Assembly: GCA_032173965.1 (NCBI GenBank)
Contig: JAVUNC010000006.1
Span: forward strand, 17,768,028-17,832,027
Direction: 5' to 3'
Length of the DNA: 64,000 bases
Origin: Sitta carolinensis
Lineage: Eukaryota; Chordata; Aves; Passeriformes; Sittidae
Shown: one piece after another, positions 15,286-26,960 of the stretch
How the letters are laid out: the number at the start of each line of letters is the position of its first letter
Numbering within the stretch: the first letter of the stretch is position 1
The notes under the pieces: model-generated
Database searches by the model: none
Told to the model about the DNA's origin: nothing
The model's input: the letters and a program-made list of their open reading frames with translations, nothing else
Translations under genes and position numbers: made by a program

Positions 15286-18200
15286 GATGGGGTAGAGAGG
15301 TTTGGAGAAGTTCACAATTTTCTGCTACCATATAAATAGCCTGAAACACTACACAGTTAAGACAACCTCCTTAACGGCTTCAAAACAAAAACTGTTATGT
15401 TGATCAAAAACAGAAAACAGTATATTTTCTTTAAGTCTAATGTATTCATTGCATCTTTATTTACTTACCCTGCTAGAATAGCCCTTGCAATACAGGTAGA
15501 AATGTAGCTCTTTTTACAACAAAAGTTTCAGTGTAGCAGAATGAATATGCCCTTTTGCCCAGCAAACTAATACCAATAAATAGCATTTGAAGCTTTTAAT
15601 CACCATGACAACCCACCTCAGATTCTTCAATAAAATGCCACAAACATACTGATTTATGCACACCTACCATGTGTTCATAAATATCACCAGTGTTTTGTTA
15701 TCTTAAAAATATACTATGCCATTGATGTTTTTCTCTTGGAAAACTCATCAATCAGCACTCCAGCTAAAACTTCATTTGTATCCTTCTATTTATATTAAGT
15801 GTTGAGTAAACAGTTCAGTTAAATAAAAAGACAAAGAGATACATACAAAATATGTCTCAGACATATAAGGACATTCCTCGAGTTTGACAACCATTGGGAA
15901 AAATACCTGATATATAAATAAACTGGAGGAATTACTTCAAATATCTACAAAACAGAATCAGAATTCACACAGCAGAACTCTTCAAAGTATTCTCTTTGTC
16001 TCAGAAAGGAAACAGTTGACTTAAATATTATAAGCAGAGTATTCACTAAGCTGTGTGAGTAAGGATCTAATTATTGATATGAGTCATATTCTGATGTAAA
16101 TGCCGCTTATGCTAATGCTGGAAAAATCACGACAAATGTTCAGAAAACTGTCCCAAGACTAAAATTCAATTCAAGTCACTCCAGGAAATGGGTCATAACA
16201 GACATCTACCTGTGTAAAGAAAACAGATACTCACTGCCATTTACCCAGCACTGACAAAATTCACTAATTACAGTCCCTCATCTTCCAAGTTTTTAGGGCT
16301 GGTGCCATTGCCACAGCTGTAACATACCTGCCAGGGGAACTCAGTATTGTCACAAACCAAAGAACAATGCATGCTCAGGCCCTCAGACAAACCTGGCACC
16401 CTTGTCTATGCATGGCCTGAATGGCTCACCATATAGTTGCCACCATACCTCCCACATCCTCTGGCCCCTGCCCCAGCCCTATGGAGCCTCCACTCCAGCA
16501 CATTTTGCCAGCATTTCCACATAACTTGCTTTAACAATCTCATATATCTATAGCTGACCCAACCACATAGACTTTATTAGTCATGGTAAGTTGAACATAT
16601 TTCAAGTCCAATTTGTATCTGTTAAGGCATTTTGCAAGATAATAGCTGGCAATATGGGCAGATTTCTTTTTCTTCACTTCTTTCAGGGGTGTCAAAGGGT
16701 AGCCAACAATCAGTATCAATTTTGGGCAAAGCGCTTTTCTACACACCCAAAAAGAAAAGAACCAAAAAAAAAAGAAAAAGTCAGACATCAGCCTTCTCTG
16801 TGGTACCCCAGACCATCCCTCACTTTGTCATGAGTCTGCTTATCACAAGACCTTTTATCCCAATTTGTATGAGCAGTCACAGTTGATGACATGAGGCACA
16901 TGTGAACCTCTGTGCAAGTCTGAAAGCACAACTGATAAACTCGGCTGAGACATCTCTGAAGTACCACCAGGTATTTTTTGGGCTAGACATGAACAAAAAT
17001 TCATAGCATGCTCCTCTTCTGTGATCATTTCTAGCATCCCTTCACTGAACTCTACTACAGAACGATACCATACATCCGTTTATAGAGGAACAAAGGCCAC
17101 TTGAACATACCTGCAATTTGCATGGTATTTCACAGGAGCTGAAGGGCTTAGGATGGACTCAGGGCATGTTGAAGACCTACAGCATACATGCAAATGGCTT
17201 GGTCCCTAGAAGAGTCTCAGACAGCATCATGGATGCAGGCTGGTTGATTGCTATATTTTGCTAAAAGACACATAACAGAATTGTGCTTCAGAAAATGTGA
17301 AGGAGCAGGGCAGTAGGGGCTCTTAGTAATCTTGGTGTAACCCATGCTGCACTATCTGGCTACTCTGCAGACATCCTCCAGCAGTTACGAACAGATATGT
17401 TAACTCCACCCTATTCACTTAAGATTAGCTGTGAACTCTGTAATAAAAGTGCTAGTTTTAATATCAGCACAAAATTCTGCTTTTGCTCAACATGTCCATC
17501 TAAAAATAAAAGCTTCCTGCAATCAAGTGCATCCTATAATGTATCAATACTAACAATGCTGTCTGTCCCAAAAACCTCCAGTTTTTCCACCCCTCTTCCT
17601 ACGACTCGATCATAGTGAAGACATATTGTGCATTCTAAGATGGCATTGCCTTATACTATAAAACAAAGGTAACTTTCTTAAGTTGCATGGATAAATGCCA
17701 AATTATGTCTATTTTCAGATTTCAGTAATGAAGTCTGCAGTCCATTCACTGCAAGCCAACAAAATGAGTCTGTCAAGATGTATTCCTCAAAATTTTTTGC
17801 TCTGCTCTGTAACTTCTTCATATAATACTTTCCCTGCTTGGGAAACTGCAAAAAATGAGACAGAAACTCATCTGCCTTTTAATTAGCCATTTATGCTCAG
17901 TCTAAACCTGGCAAAGGGACAGAGTGTCTGAAAAGCCAAAACTCTTTTTTTTCCCTAAAAAGACTTCCAATATTTTCTCATACTAAAAAAGTTCCAGGGT
18001 GACAGGGTTATATGTAAGAGTTTACAAGACAAAATTAAATGTTACTACAAAAAGATATCTTGAAATTCTTCCTCTTCTAGCCTTTGCTCACTTATGGCCA
18101 GTTGCATCACTTCAAAGTTTTCATTATCCTCAACTCCCTCCATTAAAATGACAATATAAGTTACCAAAGGCAGTGTATAATATATATAGTCACCTTTCGT

Positions 18201-19857
18201 GTATGTTGAATGCCACATGCAGTGTCAAAATGCTAATGATGAATTGTACTATCTGTCTAGATTGAACATCTAAATTTCATACTTAAGAGTTTCCCTGAAA
18301 TGCTTTACTTTGTAAACCAGTGCTGATGGTGCCAAAAATGGCTCAGCTACATTATTTAAGTACTCTTTACTCAAACACAACAAAAGGTAAGAGTTATCTT
18401 TTACCTATAGACAGCCCAAGATTGGAGAGCTAGAGCCACCACTAGAGCATGAATCTTTATAGAACATAAAACTATAGTGATTAACCTAATTGTTTTCTCA
18501 CTATTTCTTTAAGGCACTGTTAAAATAAAATTAAAAAGACAGTGAACTGGACTTCTCAGGGCCGCTGAATATAGCTGAGAGTAGATTGAGAAAGTCCTAA
18601 GTTCAGAGACACTAAGTCTTATTAATCATAGTTAATTTTTACTTTATAGCAACCACATTGGTAACAACTTAATTTTGGATAAAAAAACTTTCACTGTTCT
18701 CTGTGTTTCTAAAGGAAATCTAATATAGGGACCACAGGTTTTATATGGATTCAGCAGAGCCTTTGAGCAGTCAAGACTCAATCCAGGCTATTAGAAGATT
18801 TAGCCAGGCAACTCAGGAAAAATAAACACCTTCTTCCTACTGAATGAGTTTAAGTTTTAAACCAATATTTCACTTTTTTAAAAAATGTTTTATCTGTTCA
18901 TGTTATAACTACTTCATCACACAGTTGATTCTCAAGTCCAAAATACCACTTGTCTAGAATCCTAATGACATTTACAGGGCCTACAATTAAATAAACAAAA
19001 GATACTTTACCATCTCTCAGTGTCTTGTCCCTGTAAAAATTACATACTGCACTTCTACAGGAATGTATCTTTTCTTCTGTTTAGTTTATTAGCTATAGAG
19101 AAGAAGTTTTAGATATCTTTTTATGTCTTGTAGTGCTAGTCTCTAAACTATATGTAAGTACTTTCAATGAAAAGAGAAAAAGCTGTAGTGGGAATAGCTT
19201 TATTGTCATATTTTTACTAGTGGGTGTGAGAAGTGATTTAACTTACAGGTACTGATTATTTAATTGTATTGATATAGAGCATAGAGCCTACCATGACTAG
19301 TGAATCATTCAGACTGACAAGAGGAGGTGTAAAAACTCTTATTGCTTCTATTCTGCCACATCCTTCCAGCTTTACAAAAGAAAAAGCTTTATTCACAAGT
19401 GGGGGTTAGTAAGCCATTACAGTTTTTGATAACAGCTATGAATGCGTAAAACAAACACGTCAAACCCATACAGTATAATTCTGTAATTGATTGGATAATG
19501 ATTATTCCAAGAGATGACTATATCATCAGATGCACAATATAGCTGACTCTGAGCCTACATATGGTTTAAAAATAATCTTTGTAAACTTTACAAAATTAAG
19601 CTTATATGGTGTGTTCCATTTAATTTGTTAGTGTGTGACCTTTATTCAACACAGTTTAACAAAGCCATTTACTTGTTTAGATGTGAAAAGATACCACGAA
19701 CTATTAAAGTCTTTGCTACATTATATGAAAGAAATTGTACTTTTAAGCCTATAGCCCTGCAGCAGTTGTTGATTAAAAGAACTTAGTCGGAACTTAGTCT
19801 TGAATTTAGTCTGCAAAGTAATCGTGTTTTCGACAATACTTAACCAAAACTTAATCT
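14263..19857. other. Intergenic DNA with one long T tract
   Basis: No gene seen. A homopolymer of 29 T lies at 15,257-15,285. The 16.2-17.4 kb part is slightly richer in GC and may hold an old unrecognised repeat, but I cannot place it in a family. The remainder is AT-rich with short frames only. Confidence 0.55.
15257..15285. repeat. Poly(T) tract, 29 nt
   Basis: Uninterrupted run of T. It could be the A-tail of a minus-strand retrocopy, but no matching element body is recognisable on the adjoining left side. Confidence 0.9.
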
Positions 19858-20381
19858 GAGCCAGCAGTGCCCTGGCAGCCAGGAGGGCCAAGCCTGTCCT
19901 GGGGTGCATCAGACACAGCATGGCCAGATTGGCAAGGGAGGGGCTGTTAGAGCATCCAAAGGAGGGCAGTGAAGATGGTGAAGGAAGGGAAGCTGTATGA
20001 GGAGCAGCTGAGGTCTCTTGGTGTGTTTAGCCTGGGGAAAAGGAGACTGAGGGGACACTTCACTGCAGTTACAGCTTCCTATGAGGGGAAGAGGAGGGGC
20101 AGGCACTGATCTGTGGTGACAGTGACAGGACCCGAGGGAATAAATCTGTGCCAGGAAAGGCTTTGGTTGGATATTACAAAAGGGCTCTTCACTCAGAGGG
20201 TGGCTGGGCACTGGAACAGGCTCCCCAGGGCAGTGGTCACAGCACCAGCCCAGCAGAGCTCAAAAGGAGTTTGAACAGTGCTCTCAGGAGAATGGTCTTG
20301 AGGTGTCCTGTGCAGGGCCAGGAGCTGGACTCAATGATCTTTGTAGGTCCATTTACAGTCAACATATTCAATGATTCTATG
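19858..20381 (+). mobile_element. CR1 LINE 3' end, 5'-truncated
   Basis: About 524 bp of the CR1 3' region, starting abruptly after unrelated AT-rich sequence and ending in the typical atattcaatgattctatga. The first 253 bp (19,858-20,110) match 10,012-10,264 with no difference. The remaining 270 bp are clearly diverged from the corresponding part of that other copy. Confidence 0.9.
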
Positions 20382-23300
20382 AAAAATAATTAGCAGAATT
20401 TAGATAAATTCTCAGTCATGCTTTCAGCAACCTAAGTAGAAAAAGCTACCTATAGATAGGTTTGAATATGACTATCTGTGTCAGGTTTCAGAAATATAAC
20501 AAAGCACAGGTTTAGAATCAAAAAGTCTGTTTTCATCCTCATCAGTTCTGTTTTTCATGAAACTCAAGTTGCTGAAACACAAGCAAGGGTTCATTTCTTT
20601 TCAGTATCACTCTATGATGAGAATAATTAAAAAAAATATGTAAACAATCTGTTTTCTTTAAATACTTACAATTTTTATACTTTACAGCAAGCAAGAGTTT
20701 TTAAAATCATACTTTTCTCATTATTTTTCCTATAATACTTAGATAACACATACCTTTCGGTTTGTGTTGGGTTTTCACTATGAATTATACATATCCAAAA
20801 TTTTTATCTTCTCTTTCATTAATTTTTCCTTTATTAATATAAATTAATATTCTTGGAAGTTGGGGGAAAGTAATACACTGAAGGCATTAACTAATTTGCC
20901 TAGTAACAGAAACATTAATTGTTATGTGAAATTTTTATTTGTATTACTCTTTTCCTTGCTATTATCAGAAGAAACAAAATAAGGTAAGAGCTCTATTAGA
21001 TAAGATTCAGTACTGGTAGAAGTGTTCTGAACTCATGATCATATTCACTAAGAGGTGAAGGAGTTACTATTAAGTACTGTCATGGATTTATTTTGCAAGA
21101 AATTAAGCTGTTTCTTCAACAGATTACTAAAAATCTGCCTTCAACAGATTACTAAAAATCTGCTAGTAGTCCAATATTGAAGGGAAATAAACGTCCTTTT
21201 TTCAATTTGTACAAAAGACAACCACAATAAGTCTGGCTGCAGGACAAAATCATCCAAAAATGAAGTTGACAATGGTTGTGTATCCTGTACAATTTCATAG
21301 ATAACACATTAGTAATGTTCCAATTGGAAGAAAGCTGGAATATTTAGGCAACTATTTAGTGAAAAGAAATTTTACTTTACAAAATAAAAGTGAGTGACAT
21401 TTTTGACTGGCTAGCTATCTTCAGACGAGGAAGCTAGACAGTACTAAGTAATGCAACATGAAAAAAATATTGCAATAATCCTGGTCTAAGGTGAAGTTTG
21501 CAGGTCCGAACAGAATAATCTTTGTGCTTGTAAATTTAGCACAGCTTACTCTTAACAAGTGGCATTTTACAATTGTTGATGACATCCAAGCTGCTTTTCA
21601 GAGCAATATATAACAGTCTTTTTAGTTAAACATGTACTAAAAATTATGTCTGGGAATTCACCCTACTTAACAATTTCTAATTAATAAAAAGGATGAAATC
21701 ACTAGAATTGAACTTACCCTGTGAAATAACAGAATTGAGGAGAATCATAAGAACAACCAGAGACAATAGGGAAAGTGAGCATTGGTACAGGATGTTGTAA
21801 GTCTGATAAAGAACTCTATTACGATACTGTTATTCAGCATAAAATTGTAAAAAATCTTTTTACATGAAGTGAAAAATCATAGAATTGTAAAATTCAAATA
21901 ACAGATAATGCAATTATAACCGGATACAAGTGAGCTACTTAAATTATCATATTCTACTTAACTCAGTGATCATAATAATTTTGCAACTCTATTATATTGA
22001 GCTATGAAGAATAATTTAGAAAATCATTGACTCCATCTAGTGGTAATTTTCTGTAATTTTTCACTTGCAACTGCTACAGTAGAGAAATCAATTCCAAACT
22101 TCCATTTTAATTTGTTACAAGTCAAGAAACAACTGAAAAAAACAATCAAGAAAATCAGCCCACAACTCTTGCAAGAACAGTGCTCAAAATATTCTGCAAA
22201 GAAAGCCACATCATTTTTTATACGCTATAGTTTAGGAAGCCGAGATGGAGAAAAATGAGACAATTTTGGCCAGTGACAGAATATGGACCAGAGCCCCAGC
22301 TTCCCCAGCCACAAGGTTGTCCCTCAGAGAACCAGGATGACTGAGCCAATTTTTCTCATTGGATATCTTTGCCTCAGATTACCAGTAGACTACTGGTGGC
22401 TGGCACTCTGAATGAATGTAAATGGAATTAAATGAAATTACATTTTTCCTTTTCATAACATAGAGGAGGGAGGCATATCACTGCAGCCACCACCTTAGCC
22501 ATTACAAGTAACCATGTTTGCAGGCTGCTAAGACAATCTAAAAAATCAGACCTCAGAACATGCCTGCTTACTCAGCCCCCACAAATGTACAATTTAATCA
22601 AGTGACAGTTTGACATGAAGAAATTTACACTGCAACTCACTGATGATCTATGGTATTCCATAAAGTAAAATAAATTAAAAAAAAACCCACACACACAAAC
22701 CCAAAAACAAACAAACAAATAAAAGCATACAACAGGTCAAGTCTCCAGGGCAATAACTGCAATTTTTCAAAAGCATTTTTCGAACTGTAATTTTTCAAAT
22801 TTTTCAAAAGCATTTAACCCAGTGAAGTAATTTTGGATAATCTTGTTTATATAATTACTAAAATGTAAGTCTGCTAGAGAGGACTGAGATGTGGAAAGCC
22901 ACATGTTTATTCAGGGTCGTTGAAAGAAAAATTAAGTCCACAGTGATAAAAATCTGAGGAACTACAGAGAAAAGTGATTTTAACACTGTGAAGTTTTAGG
23001 GCTTTGGGGAATGTGGACATCAAAAATGTTAAATTTTATTCCTGTTTTTACAACAATACTTGTCAATCAAGCAATATAGTGGACCTTAGAAAGGAGACAC
23101 ACTATTCATCTCCAGAGTTTCCACAACATGGCAACAATTAATAATTTGGGAAACTATCAATAAATTTTGAACTGGTCCACAGCTGTGAGGACAATATCAA
23201 CTACTGATAGGAATAAACATCATTCCATAAGCAGGATGATTGGAGCTCAACTCTAGCTTGAGCTGATTAACACTACCATGTCTGTCACAGTCTGCACAGC

Positions 23301-24935
23301 CAAAAGAGCTATGACCCTGAGCGAAGGATTAGCACTACAGTGAAATGGCTTTCAGAGCTAAAATCTGAATGTTGAATGCATTCACTGGTGAAATTATCCA
23401 AAGATTATTTTGAGGAAGTAAACTTGGCAAACGCAGTGCTCTCCTAAAAGCAGTATAAACAGTACATGTCGATAAAGACGCTTACTTCCCCTCTGCTGGT
23501 TTTAGTCAACCACAGTTGATTCACAAAATTTCTACAGCTAAACCCCGTCCCACTCAAACCTATCTTCTATTTGACAAGAATACTAGTGAAAAATCATTGG
23601 ATTGAAGAAATTCTTAGCTACTAACACTTGTTCTCCCAAGCCATTATGTTCAGTAGTGTTCAGTTCACTGTTTCCAGGACAAAGTAGAAGTATTCTACAT
23701 GCTGTCCTTATTAACATCTATGGATGGACAGAGCATCCTTAAAAAAATCCCTAGACAACTGAGACTAGTCAGTTTAAAAACGCTGAAATTTTATAGAATA
23801 GTTATCCCTCAGATATGATTACCAAACGAAAAAATTAGAGGAAAGTTATTCTTTTCAAATTTTCAAGTAACGAGACACAGGATGACTTCAGATCTTAATA
23901 AGAGCTAATTGCAGCCTAGTAAGAGATCTGTCAGTTAGGATACATTACATCCTCTGCAGCATCTGATTAATATTTTGGTATTCATAAGTAAGATGTATAT
24001 CAACAAAATAAATGCAGTACTTGAAACAAATACAGTAACTGTATTGTAAGTGATGCGGCAGAGTAGTAGGTAACATAATTAATGTATTAAAAATACCGGT
24101 CACAGGTACTGGCACTTTTCTATTTCCCTTTAAATTATACCATAGAGATGATCTCTAGTGCACAGTTCTAATACTGTGGTCTTATAGCTGCATATTAGAA
24201 CCTTCTTCTATTACAATCATACCTTAGAGAAAAGAAAAATGTCTGAACAGACTTTTTAATAGGAATAATTTTCCATGCCTCTAGTTTAAAAATTATCCAT
24301 TTTATAATAAAATTCTTTGTTTGTAATGGTTTGTACTTTTAAAAATAATAAAGGCTGCTCTCCCTTGATAGTCATTCAATAAAAGAATGTATTCCAGGAA
24401 TTAAGTAATCACCTGCTACTTTTAGTCTTTTGTATAGCAAATTTTCAGATCCTGGGCAATTTGCAGAATGTGAGAAGTCTGGATAATCATGGACTGTGGT
24501 AGTGAATTTCAGCTCTAAATTTCTGCAATGAGATAACACTTATGAGACAACACCTCAATTATTTCTGTTCTCCAAAGCAGGTCTTCCTCAAGAGGAACAA
24601 TTTGTAGAGGATAGTAAAATAAACACCAAACGCTTATGTAAGTGCATGACAGCCTAAGGTGCAGAATATATCATCACCGTTAAAACCATCAAGATTTCAG
24701 GTTGTCTAGCCATTTCAGAGCTGAGAATTTAACCTCCTCTCAGCACCTGAGAAGAAGTAATAGATTTATGATGAAATATCCTTTCCTTGTAAATAGAAAT
24801 TATTGGTAGCAAATACAAAAATCAGGACTCAACTCATTGGTCACCAGCAAATGATGCTTCCTTGGCTGTTTTTACTTCACCTGGTATTTTTCTTGCATCT
24901 ATCCATGAACTTCAAGAGAGCAGTGCACAGGTCTT
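20382..24935. other. Intergenic DNA, no gene seen
   Basis: AT-rich with short frames only. It contains a 25-bp tandem duplication at 21,114-21,163 and an A/CA-rich patch near 22,678-22,725. No repeat family or exon is recognised. Confidence 0.55.
21114..21163. repeat. Perfect 25-bp tandem duplication
   Basis: The 25-nt unit beginning cttcaacagattac and ending aaatctgc occurs twice, head to tail, with no mismatch (21,114-21,138 and 21,139-21,163). Confidence 0.9.
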
Positions 24936-24952
24936 CCCCCCCCCCCCCCCCC
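24936..24952. repeat. Poly(C) tract, 17 nt
   Basis: Uninterrupted run of 17 C. On the minus strand it is a G-tract able in principle to form a quadruplex, and it is prone to length variation and sequencing error. Confidence 0.9.
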
Positions 24953-24989
24953 TCAAACTCTTAATGGCAGCAAACAAAATGTAGGTATC

Positions 24990-25596
24990 GTGACCTCCTT
25001 GATACTTTCCTGCTTTTTACTGGTGGGTCTGGGAGGCTGCATGCCAGGTACCCACCAAAGCTGCTCTCTCACTCCCCTTTGCAACAGGAGAGGTGAGAGG
25101 AAAAAAAACTATAATAAAATTTTCATGAGTTGAGATAAGGATAGGGCAAGATCACTCATCAAACACTGTCACAGGCAAAACAGACTTGACTTGGGGATAT
25201 TAACTGAATTTATTACAAATGAGAAGCAGAGAAGGATAAAGAAATAAATCTTAAAAACACCTTCCCCCTGCTCTCCTTCCTTCCTTTCTCAGGGTTCTAT
25301 CTCCTCCCACCCCTCATACTCCCTGCCATGTCCCAGGGAGACAGGGAACAGGGGTTTCGATCAGTTCCTGCCACTGCTCAGGGAGAGGAGTCCTTCCCCT
25401 GCTCCAGCGTGGGGTTCGTCCCACGGGAAACAGCTCTCCACAAACTTCTCCAGTGTGAGTCCTTCCCACAGGCTACAGTTCTTCACGAACTGCTCCTCCC
25501 ACAGGGTGCATTCCGTCAAGAACAGCCTGCTCCAGCATGGATCCCCCACAGGGTCACAAGTCCTAACAGGAAACCTGTTTCAGCGTGGGCTCCTCT
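24990..25596. mobile_element. Avian LTR-retrotransposon-type repeat, left part
   Basis: GC-richer sequence resembling an interspersed repeat that I recall from many bird genomes. It has the ggtgggtctgggaggctgc and tgagttgagataaggat blocks, a pyrimidine-rich stretch near 25,260-25,320, then degenerate repeats of about 30 bp built on ctgctccagcgtggg / cttcccacaggctacag (25,390-25,590). It resumes at 26,416 after an inserted element. No intact viral coding frame is present, and the exact ERV family cannot be assigned without a repeat library. Confidence 0.6.
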
Positions 25597-26415
25597 TGAT
25601 GCTGACATCTCAAGAGTCACAAAAAAAAAGTTAGCAACTTGCCCAGAGAGTTACAGGAACTGAGAAAGGGTTATGAAATAAGGTCCTGCCTTACTCTTGT
25701 AAAAGGTGGAATATGTAAAAATTTTCTTAAGAAAGGATGGTCTTCGATGTTTGATCTTTGTATATTTGCAAGCCTAATCAACAACAAAGATTTAATCTGT
25801 GAAATAGATAGCAGCCAACAAGCAAGCTTTAAGTGACGTCCAGGTGTTAGAAAGGCAAATTACTTATTTGACTTGTTAAGATTTAGGGCTCGACATGCTC
25901 TAATGATCTCAGACCTAAAGGGAGATTAAAAAAAATTTGGGAAGAAAGGTAAACTATAAAGAATGCATAATTTATGGGCCACAAGGACATTTGGCAGAAC
26001 ATCCAAGATAAGGAAGAAAGTAATAAAACCAACTCAGCAACTGTGCTGAATCAGCTCAACTGAGTAAAAGGTAATTCCAAGAGAGAGAAATCTGCAGCCA
26101 CCAACTCACAGAACACCAACCCAGGAAACCCACTGACTCAAGAGAAAGACTGAGTATGCTGACTAATTAGCATGAGAAGCAAGAGAAACACTAACCAATA
26201 GAAGATAGAATATTAATTAATAAGAGAACCATGTAATTTATAGCCAATAAACATTTATGCCTTTGTTTGATAAAATATATAAATAGTAAAAAGTTTTGAT
26301 AGTTGGTGTATTTGATTTGTGAAACATCCACCTTGCACCCTGCACAGAATTAAACAATGTCTCCTTTCAAAAGAAGACCGTGCCCCTGTTTGGAGAGCTC
26401 CTAAAACTGACAACA
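25597..26415 (+). mobile_element. Candidate solo LTR inserted in an older repeat
   Basis: This ~819-bp AT-rich block interrupts an older repeat whose two parts flank it. It begins TGATG and ends CAACA, the short inverted TG...CA termini of an LTR. Order of signals on the plus strand: ccaataaac near 26,243, a TATA-like atataaatag at about 26,275, and an ATTAAA poly(A) signal at 26,349-26,354, which is a U3-R-U5 arrangement. No internal retroviral genes adjoin it, so it would be a solo LTR. Flanking sequences (ctcctct on the left, ctccct on the right) could be an eroded target duplication. Confidence 0.5.
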
Positions 26416-26960
26416 CTCCCTCCACAGGTCTGCAGGTCTCTGCCAGCCTGCTGAAGTGCAGGCTTCTGAAGGATTCAGTCTTCTCTTGGGCATCCACCTG
26501 CTCCAGTGTGGGTCTCTTCCATGGGCTGAAGAAGGATCTCTGCATTCCTGTGGTCCTCCATGGACTTCAGGAGCACAGCCTGACTCACCGCAGTCTTCAC
26601 CATGGGCTGCAGGGGAATCTCAGCTCTGGCAGTTGGAGCACCTCCTTATCCCACCTTCTCCCCTGACCTCCGTGTCTGCAGAGTTGTTCCTCTCACATCT
26701 CACTCTGCTTTTCTCTTTCCAAAGAGATGTGTTACATCTGCACAGCAGGTTTTTTGCTTCTTAACTATGTTATCACAGAGACGTTACTGCCATCGCTGAT
26801 AGACTCTGCTTGGCCAGCAGCAGGTCCATCCGGGAGCTGGCTGGCATTGGCTCTGCAGGACACCGGGAAACTTCCGCCAGCTTCTCACAGAAGCCACCCG
26901 CGCAGCCACCACCAGCCCCCAAAACCTGGCCAGCAAACGCCATACATACTTAAGTAACAT
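26416..26960. mobile_element. Avian LTR-retrotransposon-type repeat, right part
   Basis: This continues the repeat broken at 25,596. It has more ctgctccagtgtgggtc / catgggctgcagg motifs (26,500-26,640), then a stretch with tcacagagacgttactgcc, the gctggctggcattggctctgcagg block near 26,835 and an aaaacctggccagcaaac-like end near 26,940. No functional protein is encoded. Confidence 0.6.

Noticed and set aside
25328..25663. 111-codon frame rich in CSSVGF / ESFPQA motifs
   Set aside because: It is a translation of the degenerate tandem motifs of the LTR-element repeat, also open in other frames.
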